Below are positions 34,952-44,469 of a stretch of DNA of 64,000 nucleotides, piece by piece. Position 1 is the stretch's first letter; each line of letters starts with the position of its first letter. Source of the DNA: Allomuricauda sp. CP2A (lineage in GTDB: Bacteria; Bacteroidota; Bacteroidia; Flavobacteriales; Flavobacteriaceae); contig NZ_LXTT01000076.1 of assembly GCF_001683915.1 (NCBI RefSeq), positions 38,600 to 102,599 of the forward strand. Reading direction: 5' to 3'. A program made the position numbers and the translations under genes. The notes under the pieces were generated by a model that was given only the letters and a program-made list of their open reading frames with translations, was not told the DNA's origin and ran no database searches.

Positions 34952-34998
34952 GAACAAAAGCACTTTTGCTACCATTACAAATAGATAATACCACAGAA

Positions 34999-35823
34999 AT
35001 GAATCCACTTGACCAAAAAATAGAAGAGCACTACCACAAAGAAGGCCTGTTTGAAGAAATTTTGGCCCGTCTTAAAAATCAAAATATTGATTTAGCCCAT
35101 GTAAACCGTAGTGATATTTCCAGTGTGGACGAATTTCATGTAAGGGGTGCTGCGGTTTCCAAAGAGTTGGCCACGATGATTGATATTGATGGCAAAACGG
35201 TTCTTGATTTGGGAAGTGGTCTTGGCGGGCCGTGCAGGATGCTCGCAGATGAATTTAATTGCACAGCAACCGGAATCGAACTAAGCCCAGAGTTTGTGCG
35301 AACGGCCAATGCGCTTTCAAAATTGGTGGGATTGGAGGACAAAACCTTTTTCATCCAAGGAAATGCTACCCGACTTCCTTTTGAAGATAATTCATTTGAT
35401 GTGGTCTGGACGCAACATGTGCAAATGAACATTCCCGACAAAAGTAAATTCTATGGCGAGGCCTACAGAGTTCTCAAACCCGGAGGACATTTTTTGTATT
35501 ACGATATCTTCAGAAAAGATGATGGAGCCATTCAATATCCCATGCCATGGGCCGCACGAGAAAGTTTAAGTTTTCTCATCAAGAATGGTGAAATGGCCCA
35601 GATTGTTGAAGATTTGGGTTTACAACCCATCTCCAAAACTGATCAGACCCAAGCTGGAATAGAGTTCTTCACTTCGCTTTTGAAAAAAATCAATGAATAC
35701 GGTCCTCCAAAAATTGGGCTGAACCTTATTATGGGTGATTCCACGGTTTCAAAACTCACCAACTTATTGGACCACTTACAAAAGGGGTTACTAATGTTGG
35801 AAAGCGGTGTTTACCAGAAATAA
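34999..35823 (+). CDS. Class I SAM-dependent methyltransferase
   Basis: 274 residues from ATG 34999 (a TTG at 34966 gives a longer, unlikely start). SAM motif I is VLDLGSGLGGPCRMLA near residues 62-77, then IELSPEF (motif II acid) and FDVVWTQHVQMNI (post-I). Similarity is closest to the Methyltransf_11 class with a C-terminal helical region (ESLSFLIKNGEMAQI). Substrate unknown; sarcosine/dimethylglycine or ubiquinone-type enzymes have the same core. The stop is 3 bases from that of RNase Y on the other strand. Confidence 0.88.
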   Translation: MNPLDQKIEEHYHKEGLFEEILARLKNQNIDLAHVNRSDISSVDEFHVRGAAVSKELATMIDIDGKTVLDLGSGLGGPCRMLADEFNCTATGIELSPEFVRTANALSKLVGLEDKTFFIQGNATRLPFEDNSFDVVWTQHVQMNIPDKSKFYGEAYRVLKPGGHFLYYDIFRKDDGAIQYPMPWAARESLSFLIKNGEMAQIVEDLGLQPISKTDQTQAGIEFFTSLLKKINEYGPPKIGLNLIMGDSTVSKLTNLLDHLQKGLLMLESGVYQK

Positions 35824-35826
35824 CTT

Positions 35827-37398
35827 CTACTTGGCCACATTCACGGAACGGGTCTCCCTGATCACGGTCACCTTTACCTGACCGGGATAGGTCATGTCCG
35901 TTTGTATTTTTTGTGAAATCTCAAAGGAAAGTTCTGCGGCCTTGTCGTCGCTTACTTTTTCACTTTCCACAATCACACGAAGCTCCCTACCAGCCTGAAT
36001 GGCATAGGCCTTTTGCACTCCGTTGAACCCAAAAGCGATGTCTTCCAAATCCTTCAATCTTTGGATATAGGAGTCCAAAACCTGTCTTCTTGCCCCAGGG
36101 CGTGCACCGCTGATGGCATCACATACCTGAACAATCGGAGAGATCAATGTGGTCATTTCCACTTCATCGTGGTGGGCACCAATGGCATTGCAAACTTCTT
36201 TGTTCTCACCATATTTTTGGGCCCATTGCATTCCCAAAATAGCATGGGGGGTTTCTACCTCCACTTCGGCCATGGGAACTTTACCAATATCATGCAGCAA
36301 TCCGGCTCGTTTGGCGAGTTTTGGATTAAGCCCCAACTCGGCAGCCATTACCCCACAGAGTTTGGCCACTTCCCTAGAGTGTTGCAACAGGTTTTGTCCA
36401 TAAGAAGAACGATATTTCATTCGCCCCACGGCTTTGATCAATTCAGGATGCAATCCATGGATACCCAAATCGATTACGGTACGCTTCCCAATTTCAGCAA
36501 TCTCCTCATTGATTTGCTTTTCGGTCTTCTTAACGATTTCCTCGATACGGGCGGGGTGGATTCGTCCATCAGTGACCAATCGGTGCAACGACAATCGGGC
36601 AACCTCTCTTCGTACCGAATCAAAGCACGAAAGAATAATGGCCTCCGGGGTATCGTCCACAATGATTTCAACTCCAGTAGCAGATTCCAAGGCACGTATA
36701 TTTCGTCCTTCACGACCAATGATACGGCCTTTTACATCATCAGATTCCAAATTGAACACAGATACACAATTCTCAACGGCCTCTTCTGTTCCTATACGTT
36801 GGATGGTATTGATCACAATTTTACGGGCTTCTTGTTGGGCGGTAAGCTTTGCTTCTTCCAAAGTACTCTGCATATAGGCCATGGCATCGGATTTTGCCGT
36901 TTCCTTTAAAGATTCCAACAACTGGCTCTTGGCATCTTCAGCAGAAAGTCCAGAAATGACTTCCAACTGCTGTACTTGGCTCTTGTGCAGCTTTTCCACT
37001 TCGGATTGTTTTTTGTCAAGGATTTCACTCTTATGGTCCATTTCCCTGATCTGCTGCTCCAATTGTTCGTTCAGTTTTTTGTTCTTGGCCAGTTCACTGC
37101 TTACTTGGGATTCTTTGTCTCTGGTTCGTTTTTCGGCCTCTCCTATTTTTTTATCCTTGCTGTTGATGACCTTTTCATGTTCCGCTTTCAATTCCAGGAA
37201 TTTTTCCTTGGCCTGGAATATCTTGTCTTTTTTGATGCTCTCCCCTTCTTTCTCCGCTTCCCTTATAATGTCCGCTGCTTCTTTCTTGGCATTTGCAATG
37301 GTCTTCGTTGCTTTTCCCTTCTCCATCATCTTGGCAATTGCAAATCCTATCGCCAATCCAACAACAGCCGCTACGGCAACTAATATGATATTATCCAT
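35827..37398 (-). CDS. rny: Ribonuclease Y
   Basis: 523 residues: N-terminal membrane anchor (about 2-22), long coiled coil (about 25-200), KH domain ([15 protein letters not shown]), and HD domain with [12 protein letters not shown] and later [11 protein letters not shown]. RNase Y is the 5'-end-dependent endonuclease that starts mRNA decay in many bacteria. All domains and catalytic residues are intact. It follows the 6S RNA with only 18 bases between the RNA's T-run and the ATG; no promoter is evident in that space, so it is probably read through from the zapA-6S transcript. Confidence 0.97.
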   Translation of the reverse strand: MDNIILVAVAAVVGLAIGFAIAKMMEKGKATKTIANAKKEAADIIREAEKEGESIKKDKIFQAKEKFLELKAEHEKVINSKDKKIGEAEKRTRDKESQVSSELAKNKKLNEQLEQQIREMDHKSEILDKKQSEVEKLHKSQVQQLEVISGLSAEDAKSQLLESLKETAKSDAMAYMQSTLEEAKLTAQQEARKIVINTIQRIGTEEAVENCVSVFNLESDDVKGRIIGREGRNIRALESATGVEIIVDDTPEAIILSCFDSVRREVARLSLHRLVTDGRIHPARIEEIVKKTEKQINEEIAEIGKRTVIDLGIHGLHPELIKAVGRMKYRSSYGQNLLQHSREVAKLCGVMAAELGLNPKLAKRAGLLHDIGKVPMAEVEVETPHAILGMQWAQKYGENKEVCNAIGAHHDEVEMTTLISPIVQVCDAISGARPGARRQVLDSYIQRLKDLEDIAFGFNGVQKAYAIQAGRELRVIVESEKVSDDKAAELSFEISQKIQTDMTYPGQVKVTVIRETRSVNVAK

Positions 37399-37416
37399 GT
37401 TGAATTATGTTTAGTT

Positions 37417-37592
37417 AAAAAAAAAGCCCACATTGATGGAAGTTTTGTACAAACTCCTAATTACAGGTTTAGGGCTAACAAGCTGCTCAAGGATCCCTAT
37501 ACAGGTAGGGCCTGCTTTTACAACCTAAACTCACCCTTTCTAATTGTTATAGTGTTGAGTTTGTCAAAAATTAATTACCAATGTGGGCAGTA
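37417..37592 (-). ncRNA. ssrS: 6S RNA
   Basis: About 175 bases with 6S architecture on the minus strand. The closing stem pairs GCCCACATTG (5', plus-strand 37579-37588) with CAATGTGGGC (3', 37426-37435) and is followed by nine T (37417-37425), which form the terminator. Inside it ACAAACTC pairs with GAGTTTGT; next comes a large weakly paired middle region of the sort that mimics an open promoter, then GTTTAGG / CCTAAAC and an apical hairpin CCCTA / TAGGG. The gene order zapA then 6S is the same as in Proteobacteria. Family-level call from structure and context; no covariance search could be done. Confidence 0.82.
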
Positions 37593-37614
37593 ACAATATT
37601 TTATTTAAAAGAAC

Positions 37615-37908
37615 TTATTCCCCGAGTTTGGAATGCACCAAGTCGTTCAATGCCTTGAGACGTTCAAACGCTGCTTCGGTACTTTCCGTGCGGTCTATTC
37701 CACTTTGCTCTATTTTTGAGGCGAACTGAAGGGCACACATGGCCAAAACGTCCTGTTTGTCCCTTACCGCATAGTTTTGCTCAAATTTTTTGGCCAGATT
37801 CTCAATGTTCTTGGCCGCTTTGCGCAATCCTTCTTCCTGTTTGGGGTCTATCGTTAACGGATAAACCCTATCAGCTATGGAAAGCTTTATTTTGAGCTTC
37901 TCGTCCAT
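37615..37908 (-). CDS. zapA: Cell-division protein ZapA
   Basis: 97 residues; N-terminal beta-rich globular head (LKIKLSIADRVYPLTIDPKQEEGLRKAA in parts) and C-terminal coiled coil (EAFERLKALNDLVHSKL). ZapA bundles FtsZ. It sits between the ZapB-like gene (14 bases upstream) and the 6S RNA. Same-strand order ZapB-like, zapA, 6S RNA, rny supports one transcription region driven by the promoter at 38240-38270. Confidence 0.92.
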   Translation of the reverse strand: MDEKLKIKLSIADRVYPLTIDPKQEEGLRKAAKNIENLAKKFEQNYAVRDKQDVLAMCALQFASKIEQSGIDRTESTEAAFERLKALNDLVHSKLGE

Positions 37909-37922
37909 AATTTCAGTTCAAA

Positions 37923-38213
37923 CTAATCTGCAAGTTTGGCTATGCAAATATCCAATTCGCGGATCAATGTATTTATTTTGAGCTTAGCTTCTGTTTTACT
38001 AGTATTACCACCCAGCATTGAGCTTGCCATTTTTAAGGAATTGTACTTTTCTTCCCATTCCAAAATGGCGTTCTGTTGAATTTGGTTCTCCTCTTTTGCG
38101 AGGCTCAATTCTTCTTTTAACTTGGCGTTGGCCTGATGCATCAGTTCCATCTTGTGCAACAGTTTGCTAACCTTGTTCTCCAAAGAATCAACAATCTCAA
38201 CTAGTTCGCCCAT
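37923..38213 (-). CDS. ZapB-like coiled-coil protein
   Basis: 96 residues from ATG 38213 (a frame to 38228 gives MTFAI first, which is less likely because it would put the start next to the -7 box). Nearly entirely coiled coil: IVDSLENKVSKLLHKMELMHQANAKLKEEL and on (read in parts) with heptad hydrophobics. A gap GGNTSKTEAK precedes the last helix. In gamma-proteobacteria the coiled coil ZapB binds ZapA; here the neighbouring position suggests the same job. Not demonstrated. Confidence 0.8.
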   Translation of the reverse strand: MGELVEIVDSLENKVSKLLHKMELMHQANAKLKEELSLAKEENQIQQNAILEWEEKYNSLKMASSMLGGNTSKTEAKLKINTLIRELDICIAKLAD

Positions 38214-38239
38214 AATTGCAAACGTCAATGCGTATTATA

Positions 38240-38270
38240 CAAAGTTAACCATCCTTGGATAACCTCGCAA
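38240..38270 (-). promoter_or_regulatory. Promoter of the zapB-like/zapA/6S/rny region
   Basis: Minus strand TTG (38268-38270), 20 bases, TAACTTTG (38240-38247): full consensus, 26 bases before ATG 38213. Confidence 0.75.
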
Positions 38271-38381
38271 TAGTTTTTGGATATATTCTTAAAGTATTGG
38301 TTTAAGTTTTACAAGGCATTATAAATCGCTTTTTACAAATAAAAACATTGGTTACTTTCGTAAGCAATAACAGAAAATAAT

Positions 38382-40073
38382 ATGCGCCTCACTATTTTTG
38401 GAGTTCTTGTATTAACGACCTTGGTACTTTCTGCGCAAGAAAAATACCCTAAAGGTGTTTTTCAACCCCCATTGGAAATTCCTTTGGTACTTGCAGGTAC
38501 ATTTGGCGAGCTCCGCTCCAACCATTTCCATTCTGGGATGGACATCAAGACCCAACAAAGGGAAGGACTTCCTGTTTTTGCCATTGCCGATGGAACTGTA
38601 ACCCGAATCAAAATCTCGCATTGGGGTTATGGAAAGGCACTTTATGTGGCGCATCCCAATGGCTACACTTCCGTATATGCCCACCTCAGAAAATTTGGCC
38701 CGGAAATAGAGGAATACATCAAAAAAATACAATACGCCAAGCAGTCTTATGAGGTAGAGGCTTTCCCCGATTATGGCGAACTAAAAGTCGCCAAAGGCAG
38801 CGTAATTGCATATTCCGGAAATACAGGCGGCTCCGCCGGACCCCACCTTCATTTTGAAATTCGTAGCAGCGTAACCGAAAAACCCACCAATCCCCTCCTC
38901 TATGGCTATGATGTAAGGGATGCAACCAATCCTACCCTACTCGGACTCTATGGATATCCATTATCCGATGACGCCTTGATAAACCAGAGTGCCAAAAAAA
39001 TACAGCTCAATTATACCCGACAAGCGGACGGTTCTTTTTTGGCCGATAAGGTGACCGCTATTGGTACCATTGGATTTGGCATCGACAGTTTTGACCGTTT
39101 GGACATGGCCGCCAACAAAAATGGCGTATATGCCGTTAAGCAGACCGTCAATGGCAGGGTGTATTCAGAATTTGATTTTGAAACGTTTTCCTTTGGGGAG
39201 ACCCGCTACATCAACACCTTGATCGATTATGAGCATTTTGGGAAGTTCAGGCAGCGTATCCAAAAATGTTTCAAAGAACCTTACAACCACTTAGGGATAT
39301 ACAAAACCCTTTACAGTGATGGAAAAATTGATGTGGAAGAAGGCCTGTCCTATACGGTTGAAATCCTTATCTCCGATATTCAGGGCAATGAAACCAAATT
39401 GGTCATTCCCGTGGAGGGAAAAAGGGAAATCCCAAAAATCACAAAAGACGAAAAAATCACCGAAAATTTTATCATTGCCAGCAAGCCCAACAATTTTGAC
39501 CTGGGTGTTGCCAAGGTCTACTTTCCAGCCAATACCTTTTATGAAGATTTTTACATCAACCTAAAAAAGGGCAGGGATACGGTCACCATACACGACAACA
39601 GCGTGGCAGCACACCGAAACTTTACGATCAGTTTTGACCCATCCCAATACCCGCTTTCCGAAAGAAGACAATTGTTCATAGCAAGATTGGATGAGGATTT
39701 GAGGCCTTCCTATGCCACAACCTACAAACGGGACGGCTCTTTCACCACCCGAACACGGGATTTGGGGACTTACACCCTTGCCCGTGACAGTGTTGCCCCC
39801 ACCATTTCCCCAAAAAACTTTAAAGAAAAGCAATGGCTCAGCAATTATAGCTATCTGAGCTTGGAAATAACCGATGATCTAAGTGGAATTGATACCTACA
39901 GGGCTACCTTGAACGGAAAATGGATCCTGATGGAGTATGAGCCAAAGACCAATACCATTACCTATGATTTTGATGATAATATCGTGGATGATACACAATG
40001 CGAACTCGAAGTTATCGTTACGGATAATGTAGGTAACAGCAGTACGTTTACCAGTACCTTTTTCAGAAAATAA
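38382..40073 (+). CDS. M23-family metallopeptidase (secreted)
   Basis: 563 residues with signal peptide (about 1-18, LVLSAQ). LytM/M23 domain at about 30-170: H50 and D54 (HFHSGMD), YVAHPNGYTSVYAHLRKF with the middle His, and HLHF (H155, H157) complete the zinc site. A 390-residue C-terminal part of beta-strand type repeats follows (possible Ig-like domains and a DDLSGIDTYRATLNGKWI end). M23 enzymes cut peptidoglycan cross-bridges or act as secreted elastase-like proteases; intact ligands suggest activity. A TonB receptor starts 5 bases later. Confidence 0.93.
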   Translation: MRLTIFGVLVLTTLVLSAQEKYPKGVFQPPLEIPLVLAGTFGELRSNHFHSGMDIKTQQREGLPVFAIADGTVTRIKISHWGYGKALYVAHPNGYTSVYAHLRKFGPEIEEYIKKIQYAKQSYEVEAFPDYGELKVAKGSVIAYSGNTGGSAGPHLHFEIRSSVTEKPTNPLLYGYDVRDATNPTLLGLYGYPLSDDALINQSAKKIQLNYTRQADGSFLADKVTAIGTIGFGIDSFDRLDMAANKNGVYAVKQTVNGRVYSEFDFETFSFGETRYINTLIDYEHFGKFRQRIQKCFKEPYNHLGIYKTLYSDGKIDVEEGLSYTVEILISDIQGNETKLVIPVEGKREIPKITKDEKITENFIIASKPNNFDLGVAKVYFPANTFYEDFYINLKKGRDTVTIHDNSVAAHRNFTISFDPSQYPLSERRQLFIARLDEDLRPSYATTYKRDGSFTTRTRDLGTYTLARDSVAPTISPKNFKEKQWLSNYSYLSLEITDDLSGIDTYRATLNGKWILMEYEPKTNTITYDFDDNIVDDTQCELEVIVTDNVGNSSTFTSTFFRK

Positions 40074-40077
40074 CATA

Positions 40078-42546
40078 TTGACCCATTCAAAGCCCATAAT
40101 TGTATTCCTTTTAATGCTTTGGGCCACCGTTCTCCAAGGTCAGACTGCCACAGTACTGGGAACGGTATTGGATGAAGACAGCCAACCCATTTCCAATGTA
40201 AACATCGCTGCCGGGAATTTGGGCACGGTTTCCGATGAAAACGGGAATTACGTCCTTGAACTGGTGGCAGATACGCCCAACACCATTACTTTTTCCCATA
40301 TTGGCCATGGGAATGTGGTCTTGCAAAATCTCATTCTGAACACAAACGAAACCTTCGAGTTCAATCCGGTGATGAAAACGGATGCCATTCAAATTGCCGG
40401 TGTCGATGTTTCTGCCACTGGAAGAAAAAGTGTTGAAGGGATTACCACGATTCCCCCCGAAATAGCCCGGAAGATACCCGGGGCCAATGCCGGAGTGGAA
40501 AACATATTAAAGTTGTTGCCCGGCGTATCCTTTAACAATGAACTGAGTACGCAGTACAATGTTCGTGGTGGTAATTTTGATGAAAATCTGGTGTATGTCA
40601 ACGGCATTGAGGTGTATCGGTCTTTTCTGATTCGTTCTGCACAACAGGAAGGGCTGAGCTTTGTGAACAGCGACTTGATCTCTGGTCTTGAATTTTCTCC
40701 GGGCGGGTTCCAGGCCAAGTATGGCGACAAATTATCCTCGGTTTTGGACATCACCTATAAAACTCCTACCTCATTCGAACTACGCGCCGACGGCAGTTTG
40801 CTGGGTGCCAGTGGAAGTTTGGAGACCATATCCAAAAACAAGAAGTTCACCACTATTTCTGGGGTTCGCTATAGGAATAATGGCCTGTTTTTGAACAGCC
40901 TTCAGACCCAAGGCAATTTCAATCCTAGGTTTTTGGATATTCAAAGCCACCTCACGTATCGGTTTTCCGAGAAGTTCCATCTTAATTTTTTACGGACATT
41001 TTCCATCAACGACTATAAAAATGACCCCCTGACCAGACAGACCAACTTTGGCACATTAAATGACCCAAGAGCCTTGCTGGTCTATTACCAAGGAAGGGAG
41101 AGAAATAAATACACCAATACATTGGGAGCGTTAAAGGCCGATATTTTTCCCAATGACCACACCAAATTGGAATTCACCACATCTACTTACCATACCCAAG
41201 AACAGGAATTCTCCGATATCATAGCGTCTTATGAACTGGGCGATGTGGACACCAATCTTGGCAGTGAAACCTTGGGGGAAGTGACCAACCCAAGAGAAAT
41301 TGGCTCCCAATTCAACCGGGCCAGAAACCAATTGGATGCTTTAATCTTTACTATTTCGCACCGAGGGAAGCTTTCCAAAAATGGGAAAATCTTGGAATGG
41401 GGGGTAAAATTCACCCATGAGGACATCAACGATCGGTTTAGGGAGTCTGAGTTTATCGATTCCGCAGGATATATCATTCGTCCACCCAATTCCGAATTGG
41501 TGAACAATCAACCCGAGGAACCCTTTACTGGCGATATCATCCCTTATGAAAGTGTCCAAGCCATCAATGATGTACAAACAAACCGATTGTCCGGCTTTGT
41601 GCAATACGCAAGGCATACCCAATGGGGTGAACATGATATTTATTTTAACTTGGGTGTTAGAACCCACCATTGGGTTTTAAAAGGAGATGGTTTCAATACA
41701 AATGCCCAAACCCTTTTCAGCCCAAGGGGAAAATTCTCCATCAAACCCAATTGGGAAAAGGATATGTTGTTCCGCTTGGCCATTGGAAGTTACCAGCAAC
41801 CCCCTTTTTATAGGGAGCTGAGGGATAGCAACGGAAATGTCAATCCCAACGTGGAGGCTCAAAAGTCCATTCATTATGTGTTGGGCAGCGAATATAGTTT
41901 TACCTTGTGGAACAGGCCTTTTACGCTCATCAGTGAGGCGTATTACAAAGATTTAACGAATGTCAACCCCTATACCGTTGAAGATGTGCGCATACGGTAT
42001 GCTGCCCAGAACAATGCCGTTGCATACGCTTTTGGTTTTGATTTTAGGCTTACCGGTGCCTTTGTTCCGGGTACGCAATCATGGGTGAGTCTGGGGTATC
42101 TTCAAACAGAGGAAAATTGGGATGACCGTGGCTACATTTCAAGGCCTACCGATCAGCGTCTAAAGTTTGCGGTATTGTTCCAAGATTATGTGCCGAGTAT
42201 CCCCAATGTAAAACTCTATCTTAACCTTGTTTACAATACCGGTGTCCCTGGTGGAAGTCCCAATTATGCCGATCCCTATAATTTTCAGAATAGATTAAGA
42301 GATTATAGAAGGGCGGATATGGGAATTTCCTATATTTTTGCAGACGAAAAAAATAAACATCCGCAAGGGCATTGGCTGCACAAGTTCAAGGAGTTCAGTG
42401 TTGGTTTTGAAATTTTCAATATGTTCAACAACCAAAATTCCATTACCAATACCTGGGTCAGGGATGTGGACACCCAAAGGCAGTTTGCTGTGCCGAACTA
42501 TTTGACAAGTCGTATTCTGAATCTAAAATTTGGGGTGCGTTTTTAA
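40078..42546 (+). CDS. TonB-dependent receptor with N-terminal CarboxypepD_reg-like domain
   Basis: 822 residues. A TTG at 40078 is the only start giving a full signal peptide; an ATG at 40111 gives one too short. Domain order: signal (1-22), CarboxypepD_reg-like (about 24-105, VLGTVLDEDSQPISNVNIA), plug (about 125-235, VRGGNFDENLVYVNGIEVY), then 22-strand barrel ending in ILNLKFGVRF with C-terminal phenylalanine, the outer-membrane sorting signal. No SusD partner is adjacent, so it is not a polysaccharide SusC. Ligand unknown; start codon not certain. It follows the M23 gene by 5 bases. Confidence 0.92.
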   Translation: MTHSKPIIVFLLMLWATVLQGQTATVLGTVLDEDSQPISNVNIAAGNLGTVSDENGNYVLELVADTPNTITFSHIGHGNVVLQNLILNTNETFEFNPVMKTDAIQIAGVDVSATGRKSVEGITTIPPEIARKIPGANAGVENILKLLPGVSFNNELSTQYNVRGGNFDENLVYVNGIEVYRSFLIRSAQQEGLSFVNSDLISGLEFSPGGFQAKYGDKLSSVLDITYKTPTSFELRADGSLLGASGSLETISKNKKFTTISGVRYRNNGLFLNSLQTQGNFNPRFLDIQSHLTYRFSEKFHLNFLRTFSINDYKNDPLTRQTNFGTLNDPRALLVYYQGRERNKYTNTLGALKADIFPNDHTKLEFTTSTYHTQEQEFSDIIASYELGDVDTNLGSETLGEVTNPREIGSQFNRARNQLDALIFTISHRGKLSKNGKILEWGVKFTHEDINDRFRESEFIDSAGYIIRPPNSELVNNQPEEPFTGDIIPYESVQAINDVQTNRLSGFVQYARHTQWGEHDIYFNLGVRTHHWVLKGDGFNTNAQTLFSPRGKFSIKPNWEKDMLFRLAIGSYQQPPFYRELRDSNGNVNPNVEAQKSIHYVLGSEYSFTLWNRPFTLISEAYYKDLTNVNPYTVEDVRIRYAAQNNAVAYAFGFDFRLTGAFVPGTQSWVSLGYLQTEENWDDRGYISRPTDQRLKFAVLFQDYVPSIPNVKLYLNLVYNTGVPGGSPNYADPYNFQNRLRDYRRADMGISYIFADEKNKHPQGHWLHKFKEFSVGFEIFNMFNNQNSITNTWVRDVDTQRQFAVPNYLTSRILNLKFGVRF

Positions 42547-42555
42547 TATTTACCA

Positions 42556-43206
42556 ATGAAAAAAATCGTTTCCATAATTGTGTTCTTGGCCGTCACCATG
42601 GCATCGGCACAGAAAAACATTTATGAGAACAGAAAGTTCGATGAGCTTACGGAAGAGCACGAAGTGCTGGCCATAATGCCCTTTATTGCCTATCTGGAAC
42701 TGAAAGAGGTTGTGGACCGTGATGAACTGAAGGTGTTGGCCGAACGGGAAGGATATGCCGTGCAAAATGCATTGGAAACCTATTTTTCCAAGCGAAAGCA
42801 ACGCAAAAAGTTCAATGTGGACTTTCAGAACATCAACAATACCAATGCCCTTCTGGCCCAAAATGGTATTGATTACGACAACATCGATATCCATACTACA
42901 CAAGAGTTGTGCAAAATTCTTGATGTGGACGGAATCATCAGTGGAAACCTCAACCTGAACATTCTACTTTCCGAAGGTGTGCCCACAGACTTCAACCTTC
43001 TGGATTATTTTAGCGGGGATGCCAATTATGGGCGCATCGGGGTGAAAATAAGCGATGGGGAATCTGGAAAATTGCTCTGGAAATACGAAAATGAAATCTC
43101 CAAAAAAACCGGAAAGAACACCACCGAACTCATCGACAAGATGATGAAGGCTGCGTCCCGTAAATTTCCATACGACAAAGAAAAGAAACGAAAGAACAAA
43201 GACTGA
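42556..43206 (+). CDS. Secreted protein of unknown function
   Basis: 216 residues with signal peptide (MKKIVSIIVFLAVTMASAQ). The mature part has an alternating pattern with HEVLAIMPFIAYLELKEV, then LCKILDVDGIISGNLNLNILL and GRIGVKISDGESGKLLWKYENEIS. The motif LDVDGIISGNL and the final KLLW strand look like the CsgG/LpoB-type fold, in which a Rossmann-like domain sits in the periplasm; this is a resemblance only. It lies 10 bases after the TonB receptor and may belong with it. The cysteine desulfurase on the other strand ends 4 bases away. Confidence 0.75.
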   Translation: MKKIVSIIVFLAVTMASAQKNIYENRKFDELTEEHEVLAIMPFIAYLELKEVVDRDELKVLAEREGYAVQNALETYFSKRKQRKKFNVDFQNINNTNALLAQNGIDYDNIDIHTTQELCKILDVDGIISGNLNLNILLSEGVPTDFNLLDYFSGDANYGRIGVKISDGESGKLLWKYENEISKKTGKNTTELIDKMMKAASRKFPYDKEKKRKNKD

Positions 43207-43210
43207 TCAA

Positions 43211-44359
43211 TCAACTCTCTGCAAATTCCTTGAGCACCTGAACGGTATAGTCCAATTCTTCCTTGGTGTTGTACTTGGAAAATGAAAAGCGTAGAGAAGG
43301 CTTTTCCAATTCCGCTCCTGAAAGAATCTCCGTAAGCACATGCGAGCCCAAATTGCTCCCGGACTGGCAGGCACTTCCTTTGGAACAGGCAATGCCTTTC
43401 ATATCCAAATGAAACAGGAGCATCAACCCTTTTTGTTTGTCAAACGGAAGTCTAACATTCACCAAGGTATAGGTACTTTTTTCCAAATCCCCTGACAGGC
43501 CATTGAAAATTGCATCCGGGATTTCCTGTTTCACCCTATCGATAAAATACTGTTTCAGCTCTTTTACCGTTTGGGTCTCTTCATCCAAATGCTCATAGGC
43601 CTTTACAAAAGCCTCTTCCAAGCCCACTATATTATGGAAGGATTCAGTGCCTGCCCTATGGCCTCGTTCCTGTGCCCCGCCGAAAATCAGGGGCTTCAAT
43701 CCGGAGTTTTTACGGATAAAGGCAAAGCCAATGCCCTTTGGCCCATGGAATTTATGCGCCGCTGCGGTCATAAAATCAACAGGGACGGCTTGTACATCCC
43801 AAGGGTAATGTCCAATGGATTGCACTGTATCGGAATGGAAAAGCGCTCCATGTTCCCGGCACAGCTCTCCAATGGCCTTTATGTCGCTAATATTTCCAAT
43901 TTCATTGTTTACGTGCATTAAGCTCGCCAACTTTTTGGAATCATCTTGGGTCAGTAAAGTTTCCAAGTGGTCCAATTTGGGATTACCGTTTTCATCCAAA
44001 TCCACAAATTTGAGGGAAATGCCATATTCCTTTTCCAATTCTTCCGCGGTATGGAGCACGGCATGGTGTTCTATTTTGGATGTGATCAATGTCTGCACTC
44101 CCAAATCACGGACCGCACAGCGTAAAATCATATTATCCGCCTCAGTTCCACCGGAGGTGAAGATAATTTCCGAAGGTTGTGCATTCAAGGTTTTGGCAAT
44201 GGTTTTCCGAGCTTTTTCAACAGCGGTCTTTGCCGATCTACCAAAGCTGTGGGTAGACGATGGGTTTCCGTAGTACACGGCCAAGGCCTCTTGCATTTTT
44301 GCAATGACCTCATCCCTTACCTGGGTTGTCGCCGCATTATCCAAATACACTTTTTGCAT
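43211..44359 (-). CDS. Cysteine desulfurase (NifS/IscS class)
   Basis: 382 residues. The enzyme takes sulfur from cysteine to a persulfide for Fe-S clusters, thiamine and tRNA thiolation. PLP lysine K203 (AHKFHGPKG), EHHAV (97-101) with the PLP-stacking His, and the mobile loop with C325 and C331 (ACSKGSACQSGSN) are present; C331 is the likely persulfide carrier. No iscU, iscA or iscR next to it, so its role in cluster supply or thiolation is open. Class I fold (group I/NifS). The gene is alone between two converging/diverging neighbours. Confidence 0.94.
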   Translation of the reverse strand: MQKVYLDNAATTQVRDEVIAKMQEALAVYYGNPSSTHSFGRSAKTAVEKARKTIAKTLNAQPSEIIFTSGGTEADNMILRCAVRDLGVQTLITSKIEHHAVLHTAEELEKEYGISLKFVDLDENGNPKLDHLETLLTQDDSKKLASLMHVNNEIGNISDIKAIGELCREHGALFHSDTVQSIGHYPWDVQAVPVDFMTAAAHKFHGPKGIGFAFIRKNSGLKPLIFGGAQERGHRAGTESFHNIVGLEEAFVKAYEHLDEETQTVKELKQYFIDRVKQEIPDAIFNGLSGDLEKSTYTLVNVRLPFDKQKGLMLLFHLDMKGIACSKGSACQSGSNLGSHVLTEILSGAELEKPSLRFSFSKYNTKEELDYTVQVLKEFAES

Positions 44360-44432
44360 GGGCTGCAGTAGTTTTTTAAGCCCTCAAAAATACGGGAAAT
44401 AAAGTTAATTTCTTTTAAAGTATTCCCTAGGA

Positions 44433-44465
44433 TTGGGCTATTAAAATGGAATTGCTTTAAATTTG
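44433..44465 (+). promoter_or_regulatory. Promoter touching the start of a lipoprotein gene
   Basis: TTG (44433-44435), 22 bases, TAAATTTG (44458-44465): full -7 consensus. The box ends 4 bases before ATG 44470, so the mRNA would start about 1 base before the ATG. Confidence 0.65.
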
Positions 44466-44469
44466 GCGC

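Noticed and set aside
36013..36909. 298-residue plus-strand frame opposite rny
   Set aside because: Shadow of RNase Y, no start context or domain.
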